64,000 nucleotides of DNA, taken from the NCBI GenBank assembly GCA_007844125.1, contig CM017556.1, positions 70,804,697-70,868,696 on the forward strand, read 5' to 3'. The first letter of the stretch is position 1. Every line of letters begins with the position of its first letter. Position numbers and translations under genes: made by a program. Positions 37,001 to 42,930 of the stretch are shown here, piece after piece. The notes under the pieces were generated by a model. It was given only the letters and a program-made list of their open reading frames with translations. It was not told the origin of the DNA and made no database searches. The DNA comes from Sinonovacula constricta. Its lineage: Eukaryota; Mollusca; Bivalvia; Cardiida; Solecurtidae.

Positions 37001-38389
37001 ATGCACAAATAAACCATAATGTGCATGTATTTGTCTTTCAATGTTTTATCTTAAAATATGCAATAAACAATAGATTCAACACCTTTTCTCTGTTTATAAC
37101 TTAATGCAAGTGGAATACATGCTGTCCGACATACATGCTGGGACATTCATGTACACATCTAATTTTGGCTTTATAATAAATTGTAATACTACTCAGCAAA
37201 TTTACATAAATAAAAACATAAAAATAACAAGATATGAACATTAATAATCAAAAGAAAATTACATTTAATATACAGGGGTAAAAGTTGGGACCATATATTC
37301 ACATCAACATATCCAAGGCAAATATTACAGTTACACTGCACTTCCATTTTGTCCACACAGTTATAGATTAGATCCTGAACCCAGGTTATTGATATAATAA
37401 AACACAGTTTCACTGTATTTCCTAATTACTAAGACTGCTATAGATAAGATCCTGAACCCAGGTTATTTGTATAACTTGCAGACACCCCATCAGCAGACAG
37501 ACAAACTGGACCTGATCAAGAACCCAGACCGTATCTCTGGAGGTGGTGGGTTTGGGCCTGTGGCCGATGACGGATACGGCGTGTCCTACATCATCGCTGG
37601 CGAGGATGTGCTGTTCTTCCACATTTCCTCCAAGGTCTCTTGCCCTACCACGGTATGTTACACAGGGTCGGAGCAATTCCTGGATCCAAAGTTAAAAACA
37701 TTTAGCTTGTTTCTGAGACTAGCATCAAGTATATTATTGGTCAGAATTCAAAATACCTATATCAGTATTACTTAAATGCTCGTTAGTCAACTAAGCTGTA
37801 ATTTATATTACATTAGACTCTTGTTTAATCCTTAATTTTGAATTAACATTTTATTATTTGTTGTAAGATCAACACAGATAGTTGTATGTAGGACATATAG
37901 CTTCAATCTAAACTGTCTGTAGCTGAAATTGCTACTTAGTTTCAAACAACATTTGCAATACTGTATATAAAGAACATTTTTAAAGCAGACACCGAGAAAC
38001 AGGGATATATTTCAAGAAATAAGTATGGTTGTACCCATGTTGCCATTTGTAATCAGATGAAACCTTTATTGTTGACATCAAGGGTTTTGGTCAATTATTT
38101 TTCTAGTTACAGCTCAAGTTATTCATTTTTATATATGTATACACACACTGCAGTGTGCATAAGTTATCCTTTGTAGTCATTTAACAATACATTACAAATC
38201 AAAATAGGAAAGGTCTCTTCATTTGTTACTGAACTTGTATTCCATGTGTATACAGTATTCCTGCAGCTCTTTTTGTCTCCCTTTGTCATCTCTCATTTTT
38301 TGTTTTTGTGTGTATTTCAGGACTCACACCGATTTGGCCAGTCTATATGCAAGGCTCTTGATGATATAAAGAACTTGTTTATGAAGTAG
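6383..38389 (+). CDS. CPT1: Carnitine O-palmitoyltransferase 1, complete split gene (19 coding exon positions)
   Basis: CPT1 moves the acyl group of long-chain acyl-CoA to carnitine at the mitochondrial outer membrane, the malonyl-CoA-controlled entry step of fatty-acid oxidation. Joining 6383-6523, 11066-11202, 11796-11967, 12678-12779, 13240-13377, 13769-13846, 14774-14881, 18313-18512, 19314-19470, 19898-19945, 20756-20857, 21864-21889, (24730-24792 or 25950-26015), 32980-33064, 34155-34319, 34725-34859, 35538-35726, 37482-37652 and 38321-38389 gives an uninterrupted 761/762-residue frame; vertebrate CPT1A has 773. Visible features: N-terminus MAEAH with Glu3 and His5 (needed for malonyl-CoA inhibition in rat CPT1A); membrane segments about 60-77 and 98-121; catalytic His468 in NAEHSW (rat His473); Met588 in CMTRLF (rat Met593, typical of malonyl-CoA-sensitive enzymes); and the C-terminal [18 protein letters not shown] block. 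These exclude CPT2, CROT and choline acetyltransferase. No frameshift or missing key residue was found. Confidence 0.97.
6586..6657. repeat. Dispersed foldback repeat (GTGTAGATC family), copy 1
   Basis: Starts cagtgtagatcc and ends with a degraded complementary arm. The consensus is about 70 bp with arms ATAGTGTAGATC / GATCTACACTATTTGCC; see 40927-40997 for a well-kept copy. Confidence 0.5.
7427..7530. repeat. 46-bp tandem repeat, about 2.3 copies
   Basis: ccaatatggtatct... recurs at 7431, 7477 and 7523 (last copy diverged), with ctcgtgcagctcactcctgc in each full unit. Short open frames here come from the repeat. Confidence 0.85.
7650..7722. repeat. 22-bp tandem repeat, about 3-4 copies
   Basis: Unit cggctcttccctggcctaaa plus ta, first copy slightly diverged. 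Confidence 0.85.
9244..9450 (+). mobile_element. tRNA-derived SINE, family C, diverged
   Basis: tRNA-like head (tagccgtatggttagtcgct...gggtttaaaacctg) followed by the family body actttcatggagggaggttt, tccaactaacatgtgg, and a tail with atgatcacaatt. Confidence 0.7.
11066..11202 (+). CDS. CPT1: CPT1 coding exon 2 (residues 48-92, first transmembrane segment)
   Basis: Bounded by atcag before and gtatgt after; ends in phase 2. Residues about 60-77 ([18 protein letters not shown]) form the first membrane helix, where CPT1 has TM1. Sequence similarity to vertebrates is lower here, as usual for the loop after TM1. The next intron (593 bp) is plain AT-rich DNA. Confidence 0.93.
11796..11967 (+). CDS. 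CPT1: CPT1 coding exon 3 (residues 93-150, second transmembrane segment)
   Basis: The acceptor tacag and donor gtcagt fit the phases on both sides. Residues about 98-121 are the second membrane helix, followed by [18 protein letters not shown], matching the CPT1 block LLSYHGWM. The 710-bp intron after it shows only two similar stretches around 12110-12240 and no gene. Confidence 0.95.
12678..12779 (+). CDS. CPT1: CPT1 coding exon 4 (residues 151-184)
   Basis: Flanked by tgtgcag and gtaagt; 34 whole codons. Contains [17 protein letters not shown], the conserved CPT1 motif that opens the catalytic region. The following 460-bp intron holds nothing recognisable. Confidence 0.96.
13240..13377 (+). 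CDS. CPT1: CPT1 coding exon 5 (residues 185-230)
   Basis: Flanked by tttcag and gtgagt; 46 whole codons. Encodes [11 protein letters not shown]...LKSWWSTNY, a strongly conserved acyltransferase block. The next intron (391 bp) holds nothing recognisable. Confidence 0.96.
13769..13846 (+). CDS. CPT1: CPT1 coding exon 6 (residues 231-256)
   Basis: Flanked by tgcctag and gtaagt; 26 codons. Encodes [14 protein letters not shown] and VNSNYYGV, the carnitine acyltransferase family signature region. A 47-bp tandem array starts only a few bases after the donor. Confidence 0.96.
13855..14500. repeat. 47-bp minisatellite inside CPT1 intron 6
   Basis: About 12 copies of a 47-bp unit (gaggccgcacactaggccag, aggttacaaaaccttgtcct, tgagtca). 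The first unit starts within ten bases of the exon 6 donor. Two units are followed by an identical insert containing taataaataattgagaattc (14248 and 14471 regions), which shows multi-unit duplication. A SINE abuts the right end. Confidence 0.92.
14501..14665 (+). mobile_element. tRNA-derived SINE, family C
   Basis: Head ggcgcctgtggctgagcggt with anticodon-arm-like middle and box B-like ggtttcaagtcc, then body actttcatgtggggagcttt / tccagctaacctgtgg. Inserted at the end of the 47-bp array. Confidence 0.8.
14774..14881 (+). CDS. CPT1: CPT1 coding exon 7 (residues 257-292)
   Basis: Flanked by ttacag and gtatgt; 36 codons. Contains [20 protein letters not shown] followed by REELNP, matching vertebrate AARAGN...YRRTLDREELKP. 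Intron 7 (3,431 bp) follows. Confidence 0.95.
16876..17721. mobile_element. DNA transposon or MITE with perfect terminal inverted repeats
   Basis: The sequence from 16875 (GTACCGTACTTACTCACTTA...) to 16900 is the exact reverse complement of 17697-17722: a perfect 26-bp terminal inverted repeat. TA at both outer edges fits a TA target duplication, as in Tc1/mariner/pogo-type elements, giving a body of about 842 bp. Further ttataagcg-type motifs lie just inside the right end. The largest internal frame (17162-17554, reverse, 130 codons) shows no transposase motif I recognise, so the element is probably non-autonomous. It is more GC-rich than the intron around it. Confidence 0.85.
17792..17836. 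repeat. Dispersed foldback repeat, truncated copy
   Basis: gccaatagtgtagatcctga followed by a loop-side segment; the right arm is missing. Confidence 0.5.
18313..18512 (+). CDS. CPT1: CPT1 coding exon 8 (residues 293-358)
   Basis: Flanked by ggtacag and gtaatt; 66 codons plus two bases. Contains [19 protein letters not shown] and [10 protein letters not shown], the core of the N-lobe active-site tunnel in this family. The downstream intron (801 bp) contains a SINE at 18758-19022. Confidence 0.96.
18758..19022 (+). mobile_element. tRNA-derived SINE, family A
   Basis: Head with box A remnant (actcaagtggtagagc) and box B GGTTCAAACC, the shared core ccaaagactttaaagttggt, and the 3' hairpin gggcacctcataagtgcccc. 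Close to the copy at 4476-4741 but with a small deletion in the head. No clear target duplication seen. Confidence 0.87.
19314..19470 (+). CDS. CPT1: CPT1 coding exon 9 (residues 359-411)
   Basis: Acceptor ttcag; one base completes Arg359. Encodes SFQKILDD...[16 protein letters not shown]...LDAVEK. The donor is gtgact, weaker than its neighbours. The next intron (427 bp) holds nothing recognisable. Confidence 0.96.
19898..19945 (+). CDS. CPT1: CPT1 coding exon 10 (residues 412-427), micro-sized
   Basis: A 48-bp exon between ttaccag and gtaagt encoding [16 protein letters not shown], in frame with exons 9 and 11 and matching vertebrate AAFFVTLDE. The intron after it (810 bp) is AT-rich with no element seen. 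Confidence 0.94.
20756..20857 (+). CDS. CPT1: CPT1 coding exon 11 (residues 428-461)
   Basis: Flanked by gttacag and gtaagg; 34 codons. Encodes [20 protein letters not shown] followed by FTLVV, the conserved block before the catalytic histidine. Intron 11 (1,006 bp) has a poly-A-rich stretch near 21247 and no gene. Confidence 0.96.
21864..21889 (+). CDS. CPT1: CPT1 coding exon 12 (residues 462-469), 26-bp microexon with the catalytic histidine
   Basis: Between tttag and gtaagt. It encodes VGFNAEHS plus TG, the first two bases of Trp470. His468 is the general base (rat CPT1A His473). The split Trp codon needs a G from the next exon, which both alternative exons at position 13 supply. Confidence 0.95.
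21961..22043. repeat. GAG/GGT/GAT trinucleotide microsatellite
   Basis: Imperfect gaggag and ggtggt grading into a run of about 13 GAT repeats. The reverse-frame polyhistidine open frame is a by-product. Confidence 0.95.
22244..22313. repeat. Dispersed foldback repeat, copy
   Basis: aatagtgtagatccaggtca ... tgatcaggatctgtactat: two complementary arms with several mismatches. Confidence 0.6.
23455..23610 (+). mobile_element. SINE family C body, heavily degraded
   Basis: Recognisable only from the order of body motifs (gacctttgaa, agttaacgtgcggtg, ggttctatccagag, gtgacagtgcgatgtaac). Head not preserved. Confidence 0.45.
24190..24262. repeat. Dispersed foldback repeat, copy
   Basis: ctgatagtgttgttccaggc ... 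cggagtatacactatttgct; arms partly complementary and diverged from consensus. Confidence 0.5.
24329..24608 (-). mobile_element. tRNA-derived SINE, family A, antisense, just upstream of exon 13a
   Basis: Reverse strand carries box A (part), box B, the ttaaagttggtagtatgtgg core and the hairpin end. Direct repeats TTTGCATCTAGT (24329-24340) and TTTACATCTAGT (24597-24608) flank it, one mismatch in 12. The 5' end of the head is truncated. Confidence 0.88.
24730..24792 (+). CDS. CPT1: CPT1 alternative coding exon 13a (proximal)
   Basis: 63 bp between tttgcag and gtaaac. Begins with the G completing Trp470, then [20 protein letters not shown] and two bases of a Gly codon. It shares the first 11 residues with exon 13b, diverges after LWE, and is one codon shorter. 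Entry and exit phases equal those of 13b, so either joins exon 14 in frame. Read as one of a mutually exclusive pair; exclusivity itself is inference. Confidence 0.9.
24793..25949 (+). other. Intron between alternative exons 13a and 13b
   Basis: 1,157 bp, long enough that steric hindrance would not stop both exons being joined. Contains a degenerate GC-rich repeat built on gcctgctcaccacgcctg at about 25645-25750 and one TGCATG at 25546-25551. Confidence 0.75.
25645..25750. repeat. Degenerate tandem repeat between exons 13a and 13b
   Basis: Four to five imperfect copies of cctgctcaccacgcctg with gactgaggca spacers, clearly more GC-rich than the intron. Could form structure in the transcript; untested. 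Confidence 0.7.
25950..26015 (+). CDS. CPT1: CPT1 alternative coding exon 13b (distal)
   Basis: 66 bp between cctttccag and gtaggc. Encodes the same [11 protein letters not shown] start, then [10 protein letters not shown] and two bases of Gly. Its length and EY...D.F.LG ending match vertebrate CPT1A (EYVMATDVFQLG), so it is the ancestral-like version. Four TGCATG motifs follow in the next intron. Confidence 0.92.
26056..26174 (+). promoter_or_regulatory. Cluster of four TGCATG (RBFOX-type) motifs downstream of exon 13b
   Basis: TGCATG occurs at 26056-26061, 26089-26094, 26133-26138 and 26169-26174, beginning 41 bp past the exon 13b end. UGCAUG is the binding element of RBFOX splicing factors in animals, and downstream placement usually promotes inclusion. 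The motif sits in a short local repeat (catgattcatgcaagg / catgattcgtgcaagg). Binding is inferred. Confidence 0.6.
27560..27700 (+). mobile_element. SINE family C body, heavily degraded
   Basis: Only the motif order survives (cttccatgtcaagaggtctt, caagctgacctgaaacc, tggatatcac). Low-confidence relic. Confidence 0.4.
28876..30085. repeat. 30-bp minisatellite with higher-order structure
   Basis: About 40 units of tggtttggtatggagacagt plus ttcatatgac, each carrying the CATATG palindrome. Variants distinguish units (gggttggcatgg, gtgacagttttgtatgac). A marker unit agatagttctatatgattgg recurs at 29161, 29550 and 29879, so blocks of 389 and 329 bp (13 and 11 units) were duplicated. Units of 30 bp keep long frames open on both strands; these are not genes. 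Confidence 0.97.
30301..30505. repeat. Second block of the 30-bp minisatellite
   Basis: About seven units, the homogeneous ones reading ggagacagtttcatatgact plus gggtttgtat. Separated from the main block by about 215 bp of non-repeat DNA. Confidence 0.95.
31105..32222. repeat. 61-bp minisatellite with higher-order structure
   Basis: About 18 units (ttagactgttccatggtcca, tagcctgtccaatcaagggg, tctacatatacctgtgtcca, g). Two unit types, with taaaggtactac or tcaaggggtctac, alternate. The taaagg type recurs at 31441, 31562, 31744 and 31926, showing duplication of 2- and 3-unit blocks. Confidence 0.96.
32581..32907. repeat. Tandem duplication of 164 bp before exon 14
   Basis: Two copies starting gaaaaatgatggagaattta at 32581 and 32745, nearly identical, ending 73 bp before exon 14. 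A recent simple duplication. Confidence 0.95.
32980..33064 (+). CDS. CPT1: CPT1 coding exon 14 (residues 492-520)
   Basis: Flanked by ttgacag and gtaagc. The first A completes the split Gly codon left by 13a or 13b. Encodes [13 protein letters not shown]...[11 protein letters not shown], matching vertebrate GHCKGD...RLQWDIP. Joined directly to exon 12, its first base makes TGA. Confidence 0.95.
33425..34154 (+). repeat. 33-35-bp minisatellite of splice-acceptor-like units before exon 15
   Basis: Unit roughly gtgtgtatttcagtgtacga plus taatataccaca. It fills most of intron 14, is interrupted by a SINE, and its last unit supplies the real exon 15 acceptor (gaatttcag). Several units read tttcag, tttcaa or ttttag, giving a ladder of potential acceptors. 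Confidence 0.9.
33511..33823 (+). mobile_element. tRNA-derived SINE, family B
   Basis: Head with box A (tggtagcgaaatcggtagag) and box B (ggttcgatccc). Core ccaaagtcgttaaaaatggt resembles the family A core. The tail ends gggacgataaacccaacaaa. It sits inside the acceptor-like tandem array. Flanks aatgtacgata / aatgcacaata may be a target duplication or array units. Confidence 0.92.
34155..34319 (+). CDS. CPT1: CPT1 coding exon 15 (residues 521-575)
   Basis: Acceptor gaatttcag, donor gtaaca; 55 codons. Encodes [14 protein letters not shown]...[20 protein letters not shown], the conserved CoA-site block. Its acceptor is the last unit of the tandem repeat that fills the upstream intron. The next intron (405 bp) holds nothing recognisable. 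Confidence 0.96.
34725..34859 (+). CDS. CPT1: CPT1 coding exon 16 (residues 576-620)
   Basis: Flanked by gctgcag and gtaagt; 45 codons. Encodes [20 protein letters not shown], then ETVRPCT. Met588 corresponds to rat Met593, a marker of malonyl-CoA-sensitive acyltransferases. The next intron (678 bp) holds nothing recognisable. Confidence 0.96.
35538..35726 (+). CDS. CPT1: CPT1 coding exon 17 (residues 621-683)
   Basis: Flanked by tatccag and gtacag; 63 codons. Contains [20 protein letters not shown] and [12 protein letters not shown], nearly identical to vertebrates. Intron 17 (1,755 bp) holds a compound tetranucleotide repeat and a SINE. Confidence 0.97.
36080..36231. repeat. Compound tetranucleotide microsatellite (ATGG, GGCG, GGAC)
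   Basis: About 18 copies of ATGG (36080-36155), then GGCG, then GGAC, all related by single substitutions of GGNN. Very GC-rich in its second half. Open frames here are repeat artefacts. Confidence 0.97.
36461..36801 (+). mobile_element. tRNA-derived SINE, family B, with perfect 11-bp target duplication
   Basis: Body 36472-36790, highly similar to the copy at 33511-33823 over its whole length. AAATACTTGTT at 36461-36471 and 36791-36801 is a perfect target duplication. High identity and intact flanks suggest recent insertion. Confidence 0.95.
37482..37652 (+). CDS. CPT1: CPT1 coding exon 18 (residues 684-740)
   Basis: Flanked by acttgcag and gtatgt; 57 codons. Encodes [11 protein letters not shown]...[18 protein letters not shown]...FHISSK, the carnitine acyltransferase C-terminal signature. 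A diverged copy of the acceptor-side sequence (gatcctgaacccaggttat) lies 77 bp upstream. The next intron (668 bp) is unremarkable. Confidence 0.97.
38321..38389 (+). CDS. CPT1: CPT1 terminal coding exon 19 (residues 741-762 and stop)
   Basis: Acceptor tgtatttcag. Encodes [22 protein letters not shown] and a TAG stop at 38387-38389. Matches vertebrate TDSHRFGKHLRQAMMDI. The vertebrate enzyme extends about ten residues further. Confidence 0.95.
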   Translation, partial: DSHRFGQSICKALDDIKNLFMK

Positions 38390-40926
38390 AAACAAAGTTG
38401 CCTTGTTTAACATTGTGATCTGGTTGTAAACAACAAACTTGAACCAATAATCTGAAGCAATGCAACATGCAAATGCAGGCAAACATAAGCTGCGAATTAA
38501 ATTCACTCTTATTTTTTGGTTTTTGCATTTGTTTTATGTTTACATATATTTTTATCATTATTTTTAATGTTACCTTTACTATCAGGACAGTAAAAGGTTT
38601 TAGTGTGTTGCCAATGAAGGAGTAAATGTGAGGAACTTTATTTTATTTTCGTTAAAGAGTCTTTTTACTTGCTATTTTCATGCATATATTTACTTGTTTT
38701 ACCTCGCCAGAGGGTAAAAGACTTGCTTTTGATGGTAATTTTCTTTGCTTAATCGGACGCAAGGGTCATTTTTTTTTTTTACTTCGGGGTTATGGTTATT
38801 GTTTAACCTAGTTGATGTTTGTGGGTTTTTTTTGGGTCCTCAGCTTAATGGTTCATATATTTGCTGTACCATCTACGGTTTATTTACTTGTGTACCTCGA
38901 GTAAGATATTGTCACATATACCTCGGAATCTTGATCAATTTTGTTGTGATGGAACCAAACCCTTGATGTGAGTCATTCAGGAGATCTGCTTTCATCATTT
39001 GTCTTGGGATTGCATAATTCCTACACCCATCAAATCATATGGCGAGAAATTTTGGCATACACTTCCCTTGAAAAGTATTCTGGCGATTTTTTAAAACATG
39101 CATTTTTTAACATAATGTTGTAAGAATTTAAAAAAAGCTTGAACTTAGTGTTTTTTCAAATAAATATTGACACTTGGCCCACTTTTAACAAAGCTACTTT
39201 GAAAATATTTGTTATCATACTCCATTAAAGTCATACAATTTTTGTTTATAAATATATATATATATACATGTATGTGGATTTATTAGTTTGTTATTATTGC
39301 ATATGTATGAGAACTGTTTGTGTCATGTTAGTTTTTCATAAATCAAAAACTAGAGTAGGATTCATGGCCCCTCTTGCAGAATTGTTTTCTCTTATGATTT
39401 TTCTCTAGGTTAAATTTTGATGGCTCCATATTTACTTACTGTCACTTGTACACCTAATTGTAATGCCTTGACACCATTACATGTCTTGTTTCATGGTGTA
39501 CAATTATGATAAGGAGTTGTAGCATTTTGTCTCCATCTAGCCATTTTGAGGTAATCAAAATTTGCAAGTGAGCAAAATCTTAGCTGGGAATGTTTTTGCT
39601 GTAGGGGCCCAGGTATTGTATTCTGAGTAAATGTTGTTGTTATGTTGATAGGTTGATGGTTTCTCAGAGGAATTTGTGTTAGCTAGGTTAATAGCATGTA
39701 GATCTATATATTATAATCTATTTTCATGGTAAAGCATCATCACAATCATCCTATACTATACACTTTAAGTGTCTTAACTATATGTGTGACAGTGTTTGTT
39801 TCCCATGGAGTGTAAATGCAACATTTTTATAAGTCTTTAGAAATTATTGAATCATTTCAGGTAAGAAGGTAACTAGAGATATAAGTAAGCTCAATTTTTC
39901 ACATTAGAACACCTGTACTGTAGAACTCCTACTCTGGAAACATGTCGTGATGGACCAACATATTGTGTCACATTTTGGTCAAAGGTGAAAACATTCTGAG
40001 CTTCCAGTCCCAAGACTGTTCTCAGAAACCTGGGAACAAGATTATACACATCTTAATTCCATGACAATAGTCAGAAACCTGATGAGTAATTTTGGACCTG
40101 ATAGTCACGTTGACCTAGTGTCAGAACTTGGTCATTGTCATGTTACCCGGTTAGTTGTATTTATCGATTGTTTCTTTCTTTTTTTTAATTCATGGTATGA
40201 AGCGATTGCAGAATTTACATAAAATATTCAAACAGTTTTAACTAAATGGTTTTTAGTGACTGTACACAAAGCTGATGTGCAAAGAGAAAAACACTGTAGA
40301 ATTGTTTCTAATATTATGAATAAGACCTCAGAAAACATATTTAAAACATTTTTTTCACTTCAGTTATACAGTTCTTGTGTTTACTTTTAAACATTTTGTT
40401 TTGTTCTTTGTGCTTTTTTATTTATCATCATATTCTTTGTTGCCTTTTTTTGCTCTTGCTCAAATTCTTTCAGAAAAAAGAGCAGGGTTTAAATAATATT
40501 TAAGTTAATTGTTATTGAATTCACAAGTACTATTGAATCTTTAATATAAGACACATTAACTGTGCAATTGCAAGTTAATGAATTTCAGTCATAACGTTTT
40601 GTATTTTGGAATTCTTTAGTCACATTTATACATTTATCTTGTGATGTGATTTTATCTCCACACAGGGTTTAACGTCATTTTACTCTCTGTGATTTGTTAA
40701 ATGGCTGAATGTGTGTGCAATAAGTATTCTTTTTTCCAGCAAGTGGGCCCAAATTTCTTACCTCTCTATAGAGTTTTTATTTTAATTATATGTCAGAGGT
40801 CTGAAGTTTATATTTTGGCTTTTAATCTGTTGATATTATGAGTAACAAATATTAATAGTTAATCATCTGGTAACATCTTTATGCAGTGATAACAAGATCA
40901 TGTCATATGTGTAGAGATAACAACAA

Positions 40927-40997
40927 CCAAATGGTGTAGATCCTGGTCTTACTGCTCTTAGCAGGGGCCTGGATGATCTTCATCTACACTATTTGCC
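40927..40997. repeat. Dispersed foldback repeat, well-preserved copy
   Basis: Left arm caaatggtgtagatcctgg and right arm gatcttcatctacactattt then gcc can pair over most of their length around a short centre. Copies occur at least seven times in this window. Confidence 0.7.
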
Positions 40998-41545
40998 TTA
41001 ACCCTGTCAATATGTGCTAAGGTTAAGAGTTAAGAGAAAAACACAATGGATATAGAAAAAATTGAGGGGAAAACAAAAACATAACAAAAGTTTAGGATTA
41101 AAAATTTGATGTATGGGTCAGGATAAAAAAATACATAAGTCTGACATATTCGGAACACTTCAACTGAAATTGCTTTGCTTTATACTTGTTGTTATTACCA
41201 TAATTTAGTTTGCCTCATTATTTATTTAAGCTAAAAGTGAAATATCTTATTAACTAGCTTTCTTCCTTTCACATTTTAGGCATTTCTTTTGTTATATGAT
41301 TTTCTATTTTCCATCGAGACAACTGATGACCCTTTTATTGACCAACTGGGGACCAATGACTATCATCTCATATCGCTGTTTTAGGTAAAAGTGAAAATGT
41401 TAACTTATCAATAACAGTGGACAAGGGTGTAAATCATAACAGAATATATCGTTGCATTTTTCATTATACAGTTCTAAGCTAGATTCAAAGGTTTTAAATC
41501 AAAGCTTTGATCTGAGACTAATCTAAAACATTTGGTTGCGTGAAC

Positions 41546-41730
41546 TGGAATGATATTTGAAATCTGGCCAATCTGATTGGCTGGACGTGAATGATATTTG
41601 AAATCTGGCCAATCTGATTGGCTGGGCTGAATGGTATTTGAAATCTGGCCAATCTGATTGGCTGGACTGAATGGTATTTGAAATCTGACCGATATGATTG
41701 TCTGGACTTAAATGGTGTTTGAATACGAAC
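41546..41730. repeat. 40-bp tandem repeat carrying paired CCAAT boxes
   Basis: Four to five units containing ggccaatctgattggctgg. Each unit holds CCAAT and its inverse ATTGG three bases apart. Unit starts near 41551, 41592, 41632 and 41672. Confidence 0.92.
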
Positions 41731-42640
41731 CAATGGAAATGTTGAGAATGATCACATCTAACCAATCAAAGCTCAGAAAATCTATGATGCCAGCCTGAGA
41801 CCAAAGTTTTATGACCTCTGCAGCTGATGGTCAGCAATGGGTCTGTACCTTTTGGTGAACAGCAATCAATAACACTCTAATTTACAAGAGTTGTCTTTCT
41901 TACAATAGATTTGTCATCAAGAATGTCTTAATTGCATTTTTTGTTTTTATTACTTTGTATTATTTTGTCTTACATAAGCGGATGTTTTAACCACAGTATT
42001 CTGTTCACTGACTTAACTTCTCCTTGGCTTCTATTTTAGGATTTATTTTATTTTTAATTGTTAATTTAGACATTTTTAATAATATTTATTTAATCCATTG
42101 CATAACATAATGCCAACAACGAACTTTTATAACATTACACATTTTCCTAGTCTTATTGATGGTAATATATTATGTGTATGTTTTGACTGTAATTTGACCA
42201 GTTGTTTGTTAAATCCAGACCAGATATGTGTAGTTATTTTGAAGCACAAGTGGGCATTATAATTTTTGATACTTTTTACCTTAGCATCAGCAGTGTTTCC
42301 CTCCCTCAGACCCTAACTGTGGACATGCTCAAGCCAGCTATACCATCACCTATATATTTTCACCAATATGTATAATACCAAACAAAATGGCAAATTTAAC
42401 AAAACATTGGATAGCCATTGTTTTCTGCCATGTATATTGTTTTTATCTACCACTAGCTGTTTTTGTATTAATTAAAAGTGACATAGAGTAACAACCACTG
42501 TTGTCCCTATTTTGTGACACCTAATGTGTTGATCACCAATACCTATATCATTTAGATAGAAGTCAGTTATAAAGTAACAATCACTTTGGAACATCCTTAT
42601 GAAATATTTTAAAGACATAAGTTCATTAACTGTTAGTCAT

Positions 42641-42930
42641 AAGTGGAAGGGGACGCCCGTGGTCGAGCGGTAATAAGTCATTAGTGGAAGGGGGCGCCCG
42701 TGGCCGAGCGGTAATAAGTCATTAGTGGAAGGGGGCGCCCGTGGCCGAGCGGTTAGAGTCATGACATGCAACTCCTCAGCCCCTTATCACGTGGGTTGGA
42801 GTCCTGGTCGGGGCAAGAACTTTCATGTGGGGAGATTTTCTAGCTAACCTGCGGTGGATCGGTGATTCTAACCAGGCATATGTCTTGGGGGTCTTCTTCT
42901 ACCAATAATGATCTGGACGTCGCAAAACAA
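42641..42930 (+). mobile_element. tRNA-derived SINE, family C, with triplicated 5' head
   Basis: Complete element from about 42723: head cgcccgtggccgagcggtta, box B-like gggttggagtcc, body actttcatgtggggagattt / tctagctaacctgcggtgg. Upstream, its first about 41 bp plus flank occur twice more (42641 and 42682), each broken off at gagcggtaataagtcatta. Confidence 0.9.
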
